Part shown: positions 1 through 13,300 of the stretch, piece after piece
How the letters are laid out: every line of letters starts with the position of its first letter
How positions within the stretch are numbered: the stretch's first letter is position 1
Assembly: GCF_027409185.1 (NCBI RefSeq)
Contig: NC_084478.1
Coordinates: 79,219,624-79,283,623, forward strand
DNA from: Cynocephalus volans
Taxonomy: Eukaryota; Chordata; Mammalia; Dermoptera; Cynocephalidae
Length of the DNA: 64,000 nucleotides
Direction of reading: 5' to 3'
The notes under the pieces: model-generated
The model's database searches: none
Told to the model about the DNA's origin: nothing
What the model saw: only the letters and a program-made list of their open reading frames with translations
Position numbers and translations under genes: made by a program

Positions 1-118
1 TCAAAATCTGGTGCGTATTTTATGCTTACATCATATTTCAATTCAAAATAGCCACATTCAAGCGCTCGGTAGCCACCTGGGGCTAGTGGCTACCTATTGA
101 ACAGTGCAGTTTTGCATA
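1..118. mobile_element. Fossil DNA-transposon end (hAT/MER-type)
   Basis: The stretch ending in the 'gtggctacctattgaacagtgcag' type motif resembles the terminal part of an old mammalian non-autonomous DNA transposon. The family is recognised only from memory of that motif, and the left end lies outside the window. The following 120-480 shows nothing I can name. Confidence 0.35.
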
Positions 119-499
119 ACCGGGCTGCTTTCCGAACGGATCCCTCATTTTTCTATTCTCATAATGACACTGAGTACTTAAGTACTCAGGCTTGCCAGAG
201 GGGTGCAAAGATTAATCAGATTGAGTCAGGTAAGGGAGACAGATTTGTAAATCAGTAGCTATTATACAGTGTGGTAGGTACTATGATGAGATACACAGAA
301 GAAACTGCCTTGGCGGCTGAGGGCGCGGGGCCGGGGGGAAGTCAAGGAAGGTTGCACAAAGGAAGTAACATTTGACCTGGGAAGTAGCTGGCAGAAAGGA
401 AGCCAGCTGTGGGGTGATCGGAGTTTCAGGTTACCAATTATCTGGATTAAGGAGAGGGGCTCCACAGGGAACCGGCCAAAAGGACGCTGGGGTGTGTGG

Positions 500-1118
500 T
501 AAGGAGGGGTGACGTGAAGGGGAGGAGGGCAGATCCCGGAACGCCATCTGATGGGTGGAAGGAAGCTGGAGGGGGGGCGCTACTTGCACTTGGCGCTCGA
601 ACGATCAGACCTGTGGCCCGTGGGAGGCGCGGCGGCTGGACTCCCTGGTTACCCGGACTCCTCAATTTAGGGAGCGACTCGCGAGGTAAAGTAAGCGCCT
701 GGCCAACGCCTAAAACGCGCCCGCGCCCGCCCTCCCGCGCTCGCCCACACTCGCTCGCGCTCCGAATTCAGCCTCGTCCCTCCTGGGCCTCAGAGCCCAC
801 GGAACTTCCCGGCCCAGTGGCGGCGGCGAGGAGCAGGCCGTAAAACAGTGCCTAGGGTTTTTCTTGTTTGTTTGTTTGTTTGTTTCGAACAGATGCCTAC
901 GACTTCTAATAGGCTGCCTGGTAAGATGAGTCTATGGAAACGGTTGCCAGGGCCGGCAAACGGCTCGTCCCGGAAATCCTTGGACGCTTTAGTAACAGTG
1001 AAGTGACTGGACCAATGCGGCACCCCTTCCGCTTTCGTTGCGCGGCTAGCCGAGTTCTACTATAGCAGTTTTCCTTTGACTCCGGAAGTAAGGTCTTCTA
1101 GGTTCCTCCCTCCCCAAG
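500..1118 (+). promoter_or_regulatory. IGBP1: CpG-rich promoter and 5' UTR of IGBP1
   Basis: CpG dinucleotides are dense from about 500 into exon 1, unlike the flanking DNA, as expected for a housekeeping CpG-island promoter. A CCAAT box is at 1012-1016 and an ETS-type CCGGAAGT at 1082-1089, just before the start codon at 1119. No TATA box is evident. Transcription probably starts between about 1020 and 1100, which is inferred and not shown by the sequence. A (TTTG)n run lies at 865-885. Confidence 0.7.
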
Positions 1119-1309
1119 ATGGCAGCTGGTGAAGACGAGTTACAGCTGCCACGGCTCCCCGAGCTGTTCGAAACCAGCAAGCAGCTCCTGGACGAAATAG
1201 AAGTAGCGACGGAACCCACCGGGTCCCGGATAGTCCAGGATAAGGTGTCAAAGGGACTGGACCTCCTTGGGAAGGCTGCCGAAATGGTATCGGAGCTCGA
1301 CTTGTTCAG
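1119..1309 (+). CDS. IGBP1: IGBP1 coding exon 1
   Basis: Starts [18 protein letters not shown] and ends LDLF plus two bases of a split Ser codon before gtacgg. ATG 1119 is the first Met matching the human N-terminus, in CCAAG-ATG-G context. It encodes residues 1-63 and most of 64. Confidence 0.96.
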
Positions 1310-4300
1310 GTACGGGGGAGAGAGCAATAACGAGTGAGAACGCAGGTAATAATGGTTACCAAGGGTGGAGCCATTGCGTCTGGGTGGAGGGGCCCTTTAA
1401 GACTGAGAACTTTTCGTTCCTACCTCCCCCTGCAGTCAGTCTCTTGTACCTTGTTTACTTACCCCATCTCTCTTCCAAGATAGTTGATATCCCACGACTC
1501 TGCTCCCTAGTGTCGGCTGACGTCATAGACATAGGGTGTGAGTGCTCTGCCACTTTGAGTGCAACTAGCCGCTGTTCTGTGCCTCTTCCTTTTGCCCCGC
1601 TCCCAACCCATACCTCCCCTCCCCCAGGAAGCGAGGACCACAGTTTGAATGTCCAGCCAGGCTTCACAGCCTCTTCTTTGCTCTTTCTAGCCGAAATGAA
1701 GATTTGGAGGAGATTGCTTCCACCGACCTGAAGTACCTGATGGTGCCAGCGTTTCAAGGAGCCCTCACCCTGAAACAAGTCGACCCCAACAAGCGTCTAG
1801 ATCATTTGCAGTGGGCTCGAGAACATTTTATGAACTACTTAACCCAGTGCCATTACTATCAGGTGGCAAAGTTTGAGCTGCCCAAAACCAAGAACAACTC
1901 AGCTGAAAATAACACTGCTACTTCCTCCATGGCCTATCCTAGCCTCGTTGCTATGGCATCTCAAAGACAGGCTAAAATAGAGAGGTGGGTCAATAGCTGT
2001 AATTTGAGGGCTGCTCATTGGCAGTGCTGTTGGGTGGGGACGGTGCATGGTTTTTTGTTTTTATGTGTGGACGGGACAGAATAGTGTATGCCACTCTCTT
2101 GGTTCCTTTTGAGCCTAAGCCCTAGTGAGAGCATACTTTTCTGAGTTTTTCAAGAAGGTGATCATACCTAACCATCAGACCCCTACTAGCTTGTGGTTTC
2201 CAGCAGCAGCAATGTAGTTTAGCAAAGTGTCTCCCAACCTTTTCCATATGACAGCATAGCAATACTCATATGATAGAGGTAAATATCTCTGAAGGGCACA
2301 GTCTCTCAGAGTGGTTGTGTGACTGAAAAAGTTGCTTACTCTTTTAGTAAAAAAAAAAAAAAATGGGTGCTCACAATGTCTAGGGACCATGCACTTGGAA
2401 TACAAATTGTATGGGTGTTTGTGTTTGTGTGAGTATGGGTGGTCTCTGCTTTGGAAGAGCATACAGTCCGATGAGGAAAAGAGGCATAGAAACAGAATAG
2501 GAATATAAAGTGACGTCAGTAGGAATATAAAGATGTACCGGGTACTATGAGAGCAAACAGGAGGGGCACCTAACCAAAGAGGGAGCAGTAAAGAGGAGAA
2601 GGCTCCCTGGAAGAGGTGACTTCTGTGCTGAATTGTTTAAGGATGAACAGGAATATTATCCAGAGGAAGAGTAGAGGAGGGCATTAACCAGCAGAGGTGA
2701 TAACATTAAAGAAATGGTGCTGGGGTGGGCATGTGTGGGAGGGGAACAGCAACTGTAGGCAAGAAGGTGATGCTACAATGTAAAGGGGCTGGTGGAGAGG
2801 GGGAAGGAATGTTGTAGGGTCAAGACCAAGGAGGGCTTAGGATGTGAGGAAGGTGAAGGAGCTAAGAACTCAGGGAGGTGTTTGAATCCCAGTTCCACCC
2901 TTTAATTACTCTGTGATTTGGGGTAACTTAATCTCTCAGTGCTTTAATTTCTCCAGCTGTAAAATTCAGATAATAGGTTCTTCCTCATAAAGAAGTTATA
3001 AGGATTAAAAGAGAAATACATATAGCCTACATGTGGCATACAGATATGTTATGTAAGATTTTAATCCACTGTTTTTCCCCCTCCTCTGGGGTTAATATAT
3101 AAAAAGTGTTTGGCTCACCTATGCCCAAGAAAAGAGACCAGTAAAAAAATGAAGGAAAAAAAAAAAGAAATACATATAAAGCACTTAGCACAGTGTCTGA
3201 CCCAATAAGCACCCAAAGTCGGCTATTACACATTTGTGGCAAAGAGTACAGGTCGTAGAGTCTGAGACCAAGGTTTGAATCCCAGCTTTACTTTTAAGCC
3301 ATTGGACATTGGGTAAGTTATTTAATGAGTCTGAGCCTCAGGTTTCCTCACCTGATAGTAATAGTGGTACCTCTCCCTTAGGGTCAAGAAGCATAAATGA
3401 GATAAAGCACATAGTAAGTAGTCTATAAATGTTAGCTGCTATTAGTAGTCTGTGCTAAGGAGCTTACTTTGGTAACTGGAATCCACTGAAGAACTGTGTT
3501 TATTTCTTTTTAAAGAGTAGCATGGCCATATTTTCATTTTAACTAGCACACTCTGACAGCAGATAGAAAACAATGTGGGAGATTAGACCCAGTTCGGTCA
3601 CAGAGGTGATGAGGGCTCACAACAGCAATGACAGAGGGAAAGAGGGGATATATTTATTTGAGAGGGTTGAATCTGCAGAAAACCTGTGTGTTGGTTGTGG
3701 GAGGTGGGATAGATGGCAGCAGCAGGGAAGATGTCTGTGTTTCTAATTTAGGTGGATGGCTATGGAATTCATTGAGAGGGAGTAGAGGAGGAAGAGCAGA
3801 TCAGGGGATAGGGGAGAGTATGAATTCAGTATTGAGACATGTTAAGTTTAAGGTACCTAGGAGACATCCAAGTAGAGGTGTCTGGTAGCACGAAGCTCAG
3901 AGGAGAGGCTTGGTTTAGAAAGCTGAAAATTGATCCATTTATTCAACAAATATTGAGCCCTTCCTGTGTGCCAGGAACTGTTCCAGGTATTGGACCCAGA
4001 TGAAGTCACTGCCATCATGGGGCTTTTATTCTGGTGGAGGAGACAGGCAGTAAGTTAGGAAATAATGTAAAATTAGGTGATGGGGCTAAGAAGAGTACTA
4101 AAGTGTGCTTAGGGGATAATAAGTGACAGTAAATGACTTTTGAGGATATAGAATAGACTGATAGGAAGTGGAATTCAGCATCCTGTTCTTTGTAAGTTGG
4201 GGGCAGCCCATCAGCATATAACAGGTAGTTTAAACAGTGAGTTTGGTGGTATCCAAATAATTATACAAAAAAAGACTGTAAACAGCATAGAGATCAGAGT

Positions 4301-7300
4301 TGTGAAGAAAGATGAGGGCGTGGTCAAATCTGTTTGGAGGGATGAGGAAAAGATTTCAGAACCTTTTAATGGCATTTGAGATGATTCTTGAAGGATGGTT
4401 AAAAATAGAAATTACAGATTTTCCCGAATGTAAAAGTAATAATGCTCATTGTAGAAAGTTTGCAAGACAGAATATTTTACAAATTAAGCCTTAATTCTAG
4501 CACTCATAGATGATCATTGTTAACTTTCTGATGTATTTCCTTTCAGATAGATATTTTACCTAGTAAATGTGGAATAATACTGTAAATGTAGCTTTTTATC
4601 CTGTTTTTTTTAACCTAACATATTGTGAGCATTTCCTCATGTCTTTTGAAATCATGATATTTAATGGTTATATAATATTCCATACTGTAGTTGTACCATA
4701 ATTATTTAAACTAATCTGTTATTGTCAAATACTTAGACTGTGGTTTTGTGCTAATCTAAGCAATGCTATGAAAAAACATCTTTAAGTGCATCTGTCACTG
4801 TTTCCTTCAAAGAGTTTTAATATTTTAAGGCTCTTTATACATTGTAACAACATTGCATTCCACAATAACAAAGTTTAAGAGTATGTCCTACTGCACTAGT
4901 CTTGGATGTTGACACTAGATGAAAATCCAGTTGGGCAAACAAAAAAAGGTATCATTGTTCTGATATGCATTTCTTTGGCTTGCAAGCTTGATCTTGAACA
5001 TTTTTAAAAAATATCTCACAGAAGAGGTATCAACACTATCTTTATGCTAATGGCTCCCTCATTCACATCACTAGCCCAGACCCCTCCTGACCTTCAGAAC
5101 TATACTTCCAACACACTTCATGGATGTTTCACAAATATCTCACATTTAACGTGCCGTAAATTGAACTCTTTGCTTTTAACCCCCAAATGTGCCCACATGC
5201 CCAAGTCTTCACCATCTCAGTAAGTACACCACCATATACCTAGGTATTATTAGAAACCTAGGAATTAGCTTTAGTTCCTCTTTTTCTGAATTTCCACATC
5301 CAGTCCATTGGCAATGCCTGTCAATTATAGCTGCAAAAGATATCTTCAGTTCTTCTCTTTTTGTCCATCTTCACTATCGTACCTCAGTCTAGGCCACCAG
5401 CATCTCACCTGAGATAGCCAAACCACTAACTACAAGGCCCTGCATGATCTAGTGCCTGCTTCTTTCCAATCTCATCATATATCATTCTCCCTTTGTTCAC
5501 TGAACTCCAGCCACAGTGGCCTTCTTTCAGTTCTTTGAGCAGATCCCCAGCTCCTTCCCTCTGTAGAGTCTTTGTATGTGCTGTCCTCTTTGCATGTAAT
5601 GCTCTTCATATGGCTAATGCTTTATCCTTTAGGTCTCAGCTCAAATGTCACTCCAGGCCTTTCCAAACTAGTCTCTCTAGTTAATGTCTGTCATTCTCCC
5701 ATTGTCCCATGTTTGTTTCCTTCATGGCATGTGTCTCACATGCAATTATTTCATGTGTCTACCTTTCTGCATTTTGTCTCTCTCCCCTACTAGAATGTAT
5801 ACTACATGAGGTCAGGGGCCATTTCTCTCTTGTTCACTGTGGTATGCCTAGCACAGGGCCTGGCACACAGAAGGTGCTCAAACAATATTTATTGTTGACA
5901 AGCAGGAGAAACAACATGAGCAAAAGCCCAAAGGCAGGTTAGATTAAGATACATACAGGGAGTAGATAATCGTCTGGTTTGGCAGAAGCTAAGAGTGGTA
6001 TGGTCAGAGGTCTGCATAAGGAAGTGATGTGTATAGAATACTGAAAGGGAAGAGAGGCAGAGGCAGAAAGACAAGTTAACATGTTAATAATAGTGCTTCA
6101 ACTAGGATGAAATGATAAAAATGAAGTTACAGTTACCAGAGATAAGACTTTTGCAAGAAGCATTTATATAATTAGAATACAGAGTGTTCAGACCCTTATT
6201 TACGTTAAGTCCCCCTCACCTATGACTTTTTAGATACTGAGCCTATCCTAAATAAAACACCTAAATGGTGTGTGTGTCTCTCTCCCCCTCCCCCTCTCCC
6301 TTTTTCTCTCTCCTTCTCATCCTGTTTCTTCACATATATTCTCTAATTCCCATCTCTGAGGAGTGAGTGTGAGTCTGGTTGATTAACAGCACCTCCATTC
6401 TTTCAACAGAAATGCATAAGAAGTGGTATCTGGCTAAGTAATGAGTCTAGTTTTAGGTCCTAAAGTGACAACCGAATAGCCATAGCCATTTCCATAGACA
6501 CATGGAAATGTGCAACTAGAACTTATGAGACTTTTGTGCTGATGCGAAAAATTTAGAAGCCCTCTACTTTTGTGGGTGTGGATGATTTGCTATGGAAGAA
6601 CACACAGAAAGAAAAAAAGCCAAGGATAAAACCTTGGCACAAGTTAAGAGATAAGAGACTCAACAAGGCACAGATAGAAGTGCTTATAGAAGCCTGGGGA
6701 ACAGAAAGCAAATGTTATGTCCTTTTTGAAGCCTCTCCCTACCTGTCTACCCTCCCAGATACTGTAGCACTTAGTTCACCTACTTCTCACAGCATAACTG
6801 AATTCCTCAAGGTCAGAGACTTTGACTAATTGTATCCTTAATATCCTAATTGTATCATTGTATCCCTTGTTGCCCAACTCAGTAATCAGATTATAGTAGG
6901 TACTTGTTGTCTTTGGGAGGGACAGATAGAGTGGTCATCAGAAAAATGGAAGCAATAAAGTGTAGTAGAAACAGCCTGGACTTTGGAATCAGACAGACCT
7001 GGGGTGACCAATCCAGTTTCTACCACTTAATAGATGAGGCATCATCTAGTCCCTCCTAGCCTCAATTTCCTCATCAGCTAACAATATTTGTATTGCTGCT
7101 TACAAAGTATATTCATGTGTATTTTTCCATTTGATCCTCTTTACCCCAAGAAATACACATTCTTGTCCCCATTTTTGAGAGAAGGAAATGAGCTCTGAGA
7201 ATTGACTTGCCCAAAGTTACATAGCTAGTAAGTGGCAAGACTAGGATTTAAACTGAGGTCTTCAAATTCCCAGTTACAGTGCTGTTTTCACTATAGCATA

Positions 7301-10300
7301 GAAAAGAGAAGCATTTGAAAGGGTAGAAAATGGGTTGCGGGAAGGTGTTTCTTAGATAGGGCGAAGGTACCAGCTGAGTGAAAATTTGTAGCTGCTAATT
7401 ACAAGGAGAACAATTGATAGAATGAGGCCTGGAAGAATGTCAGTGAGGACTAGATTGATAGCAAAAGTGGAATAGTAAAGAAATTGCCTTGGAAATGCCT
7501 TGGTAAAGACAGAATTAGCTCCTTAAAAGATAAGTGTAAAGGAAGAAGGGTGATGCTACAGAGATTTTAAGTTGAAGAGGTAAATTGAATTCTGCATTAG
7601 CTGGCCATCTGAGGAGCATGTGGTGGCATGGATTCTACAAAAAAGCTGAACAAAAGGATAGTTGAGCAAGAGTGACCGCTCAGCTGAAATTTGATAATAT
7701 GGATTTGTAGTTGACCCATTAGACACAAATTTGTAATTCTTTAGCTCTGTTCAACATCTTAGGAACAGAAAAAGGGAATGGTGAAAGTTGCCCAATCAGA
7801 AGGGTCACAGGGTTAGGGGATTCTAGGGTGCTAGGGAGTATTTCTATGTAATGGCCCACGATGGGGAATCTAGAGCATCAACAAAGATCTAGGACAGTGG
7901 TTTTCAATCTGCCTTGGATCCCTAATATTCTACCACAATGCCCGGGTAGGGGGGATGTTGGGAGCCCTCCTCTGATTTAACCAAGGCAGATTTTATCTGT
8001 TTATTACTTAGTGGGGTTTCATATAAACTCTCATTAGAAGAAAGGATTATTTTGCTTAAACAAGGTTTTAAAAACACTGGCCTAAAAGAACAGGTGTTGA
8101 AGAGCTAGAAGTCTAAAAGATGATAAAGAGCAAAGTCACAGAAGCAAGGAAGGAGCAGAAAGTTCATGGGCTGTGCACATGCAGAGAATGGGAAAAGAAG
8201 CAAAAGAACCTTATTCAGAGGACCACTAGACTGACCCAGAGTTTACCCTGGATTATATAGATTCTAAGGCCCTCCTGTGGCTTTTTTCCCTGTGACTTAC
8301 GTACACCCAGGAAAGAGGGTAAGGGTAGGAGTGGACCTGGGGTTAAACATTCTCAGGTAATATCTCTAATAGCATTCATGAACTAGGAATTAACTTTTGT
8401 AGTGTTTTATTCAGGGTACCTGTGATGATGGTGTGACAGTTATTTGTAACATTATATAAAATTCCCACTTGTTGGATAAAAGGAACAAAGGAGCCTAAAA
8501 ATTTTTATAATAAAGAGCGTTTCCAGGGCAGTGGTTCTTGACTTTGTAGATCATAGACCCCTTTGATAATCTGATAAAAACTACAAAGTCTCTCTCCAGC
8601 GAAAAATACATACACATATATAAACGCACATATATATATGTGGTTGAAAGTTGTATATATATACACAGTGTATATATATACACTGAGTTCTGTATAAAAT
8701 TTTAGGGAGCTTAAGGACCACTCCCCCTCCTCCAAACTCTCTGTGGACTTCAGGTTAAGGTCCTCTGATTAGGGTGAAAACCTGCAGAGGCGCATCTGAT
8801 TCAAGAGGTCTGGTGTGGGGTTCCAGGCAGAGATATTTCAAGGTACTTTCTTTTGGAAAGCTTGGCATTTTTCCTTGACTCCTTTTTCCCTCAAGCCCTT
8901 ACATCCAATAAATCAGTAAATGCTTTTTTATATTTCAAACACATCCACATCTCACCACCTCCATCACTTCCTCCCTATTTCAAGTCACCATCTCTCACCT
9001 GGATTGTGGCAGTATCCTCTTAATTGCTTTCCCTGCTTTCACCCTTCCCTCCCAGCCCCCACCACCCACACTCCATACAACAGCCACAGTGGCCCATATC
9101 AGAAAAATGCTTTTCACATTACTCTATGTAATGTGTTCGATTCAAAAGCCTCCCAGAGGTTTTCCCATCTCAAAATACCATGGTATTTGATATTTTGGGT
9201 ATCACGGCCTAGGCCCTGGCTCGCTCTCTCTGACCTCATCTCCTGTCACTCTTCTTCACTCCATTCCAGCCACACTGGCCTCTTTGTTATTTCTCAAATG
9301 TGTCAAGCCGGGTACTCTCCCACTCCAGGGCCTTTGTATTTGCTTTTCCTTCGGCATGGCTTACTTCCTTATTTTCTTGAAGTCTTTGCTCAAATGTCAC
9401 CTCTTCAGAGAGGTCTCTTCTGACCACCTTGTATATAATAGCACCCCTACTTTGGCACCATCACTCTATTTGACCTTGCTTTTTGCTGCTTCATAGCACT
9501 TACCACCACCTGACTAATCATCTATTTCTTTTTGTCTATCTGGTCCCAGAAGAATGAAAACTTCATGAGATCAAGGACTCTTTTATACACGGCTGTGTTT
9601 CCAGCACTGAGAACAGTGCCAGTCACACAATAGGTACTCAGTAGATATTTGTCAGATAAATGATAGAGGGCATGCTAGAATACATCCTGGAAAAGGCAGC
9701 CAGGGTGGTTATGAGTCTAAATTATGTAAGAATGAGTCAGAAGATCTGGGAATGTTTTGCCCAGAAGAAAAGAAGAGATGATCATTTTTTAGACTATTTC
9801 ACAAGGAATTTCTGCATCAGTGGCAGGTAAATGACCCTAAGATTCTATGATTCTTTGAAGGTGTGACTCAAATGAAAGCATGGTGGCAAGCACTTTATAA
9901 TACTAAGCACCCAAGCTAGTAAGGGTTGATGTAATCAAATGACCAAAGCATTCTCATCCCTAAAGATGATGGCAGGACTTGCTGAGATCAGGTTACTTCT
10001 ATATTTTTCCAGCTTCAGAATGTATTTCTCAGCCCCCACTGGGCCTTTCCTTGCCTTGTAGTCCAAGGGAACTGCCTGGTAGCAAGCTCTGGGTTATGGA
10101 ATCTGTATTCCTGCCAAGGTGGAAATCAGCGTACTTACTACCTGGTCATTTGCAAAGGTAAAATCTTACTGTGGCCTGCTTTTGAAGGAATACTTTATTT
10201 TTTAAGTTCATGGGTAATGCTTTTTTGTGGGACAGATACAAGCAGAAGAAGGAGGTAGAGCAAAGGTTGTCTGCACTGAAAACTGCTGTGGAAAGTGGTC

Positions 10301-13300
10301 AAGCAGATGATGAGCGTGTTCGTGAATATTATCTCCTTCACCTTCAGAGGTGGGTTGGCATCAGCCTAGAGGAGATCGAGAGCATTGACCAGGAGATAAA
10401 GATCCTGACAGAAAAAGACTCTTCAAGAGAGGTAAGCCTGGTCACTGTCCACATGGCTCCAAAAGCTACCATCAGAGATTTGAATATTCTACAGGAGAGT
10501 AATGAAATTAAAATCCTTTTAAGTCTCCATAAATTCATTGTTCTTACTAAGATGAGTAGAGAAAGGCTAAAGATTCACTATGGTAGCTTTCTCTTTAGCT
10601 TATAGTAATGTTCCTCATTGCTTTCTAACCTGTAACACATTTTTAATCATTTGTAATTTTGTGACATACCATGGGGGAGAGTGGGAAGTCACAGCTACTG
10701 CCTAGGGAGCAGGCCTTAAAATCTGTTCTTGACTATAATAAAGGGGAAAAGGAATAGGATGGGAATGGAGAAGAAAAGTAGAAGTGGAGGAGAGAGAGAA
10801 AAGAGTAGAAAGAAGATAAAACAAAAGACCAGGGAATATGTTTAGGTTAAGGGAGGAATTCAGATTTAACCTTACATAAGAATTTAATCACCCAAGTAGG
10901 AGACATAACAAGGACAGGATGTCCAGTATACTGGTAAAGAAACCCTGGTGTAACACAGCTTTGGCTGTCTTTGAAGATCAGAAACCTGTTTTGGAGCTGC
11001 TGCTTCAAAAGAAATAGGCTCTGCTGCCACTTGCTCTTTGGTTCAGAATACAACATGAATTGAGTTAAATTTATAAGCTAGTACAGGCATTTATTTAAGT
11101 CCTCAGAGAAACCTCTTCCTAATTTGATTTGTACTTATTACCCGGGAGCTCTTGCCTAACAATAACATCAACCTAGCTCTTCATGTTAAAAGATCAAAGA
11201 ATGAACAATTAGTATTCTCATACCATAAGTCCCCTTGAGCGGATCTAGATGAGTGTTTTTTAAGCATTTTGAGGCTGAACTCTTCTGGATCCTGCCCAGG
11301 TCCCTTCTTTGGTTGGATTTTTAAAGATGTTCTCTTGCGTGGTATTGGAATTGGTTCTGGGAGTAATCGAGCTAGAACCAAGTGAGCACCTTTTCTTTGA
11401 TCATACTTTGTTTCAGTGTGCCCCTAGAAAGCCAAGGTTTCTTAAAACATTTCTGTACACCTCTATATGAAAACTACTGACCTATCCTTCCCCACTTCAT
11501 TTAGGAGCATTCACTTCTAAAGCACCCTAGGGGTTCTTGACAATCAATAGCATAATTACTTGGAAGGGGTTTTAAAAGAAGTCTCTTTAATAGTTCAGCT
11601 TTTCCACTGAAGGCCAGGCTGAGGAAAGGGGCTTCAAGTTCAGCTCAAGGGATTTCAATGGAACATGGGAGATGGCTTTGGAATTTCCTTCTTTAGAGAG
11701 GGTGTCTTAAAGCCAGGTAATTTTTTACTTGAGATGAGATGATTCCTGGGAGAACTTTCTTTTCCTCTCTTTTTAAAAGCAAGGTATTTAGGCCCTCTCA
11801 GAAGAGCTAAGCAATCTCCACCATTATTAGTGTTCTGCTGCTATATCTTTAGAAATTGATAAATAGAAAATGAGTAAATTTTGAATCCAGAGCTTTTCAA
11901 GCATCTGAAGACTTAAGAGCCTGCATAATAAGGTGGGCAAAATGGCAAATGTGCCTCTGATAATTAATTTTCTTTTTAGGCATCAACTTCTCATTCATCT
12001 CATCAGAAGAGGCCTCCAGTGAAGCCCTTTATTCTCACTCGGAATGCGGCCCAAGCCAAGTAGGTAGTATTAGAAAGTGGGTAGCCTTTGAAGCCCCTGC
12101 TTTTATGGTTCAGTAGCAGTGCATGAGTAACACTCAGAATGGGCATTGTTGAAAAGTCATGGCTTCACCTATGGAAGCCATTCTTTCATCAAAGGGATAT
12201 TATCTCTCTTGATACATTCTCCATGTCTGTCTTCCTCAGACATTTCCTTCACAAACTCGAGCTTTAAAAAGGCTCAAAAGGAAACAAACAAATAAACAAA
12301 ACAGAAAAAAAAGGAAAGAATCTAATGAGGAAGTATATACTTGACATTTTTTTCTCATTATTGCCACTCTTCCTGCCTTCAGCTGTGATTCTCAAAGGGA
12401 CATATTTGCCTATTTATAATTTAATTCTGAGTTCTTGAGATACTTTTCCATAGGGTAGCAGGAGAGTCTCCTTCTCTGTATGTTTCAGAGCTACCAAATA
12501 TAAATACCCATTTCACAGTGTCATCACTGCTCTGGGGGGCATTGGCCTCTGAGATTGCTTATTGGGCGGTGATTCTGGGTCATTTATCATCTTGTGAAAC
12601 TCCTGACTTTAATGCCCCTTTGTGGATGCCTCTTTTTACATATCCTCACAGGAGTTTGTATAACTCCTCAGAAGATAGTTGGGTAGGGGAACAAGGCTGA
12701 AATATACACAGGCTTTGTCATTAAAGAGAAGATACTTTTTAATAATGCTGTTTTTGTTTTGTTTTCTAAATGCAATGTGGTTTTTGCAGAGTATTTGGAG
12801 CTGGTTATCCAAGTCTGGCATCTATGACAGTGAGTGAGTGGTATGATCAGCATCAGAAACATGGAACATTACCAGATCAGGGAATAGCCAAGGCAACGCC
12901 AGGTATGAAGGGGTGGGAGGAAAATAATTATACTACTGGTCCCTTACTCCCTAACAATTAATTACATTCTGACCAAGTATTGTTGCCCTTTAAGAGCAGT
13001 AGTAGTCTGGACAGAGACTTTGAGTAATAGAAAGATTCTAAGCAGTATTGTATTTATTATTAAAATAGGTAGCAGATGATTCTGAGAGGATGGGGACAGT
13101 GGCAGCATAGTTTTTGAATCTCTCCAAATATTATAACATAAAAAGAACAGCCAGGTAGCAAAACCAAAAATTCATGGATAGCAGTTCTGCTTCTGGTAAT
13201 GGCAGAGCAGGTTATATCTAACCCCTATAAGGCTAACCCCTTGTACTGGTAACTATTACAAACTGAACAAAATATTTTGAAAAACAACTACCTGAAGGCA

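Noticed and set aside
496-843. 115-codon open frame in the CpG-rich region before IGBP1
   Set aside because: High GC removes stops by chance; there is no recognisable domain and it overlaps the promoter.
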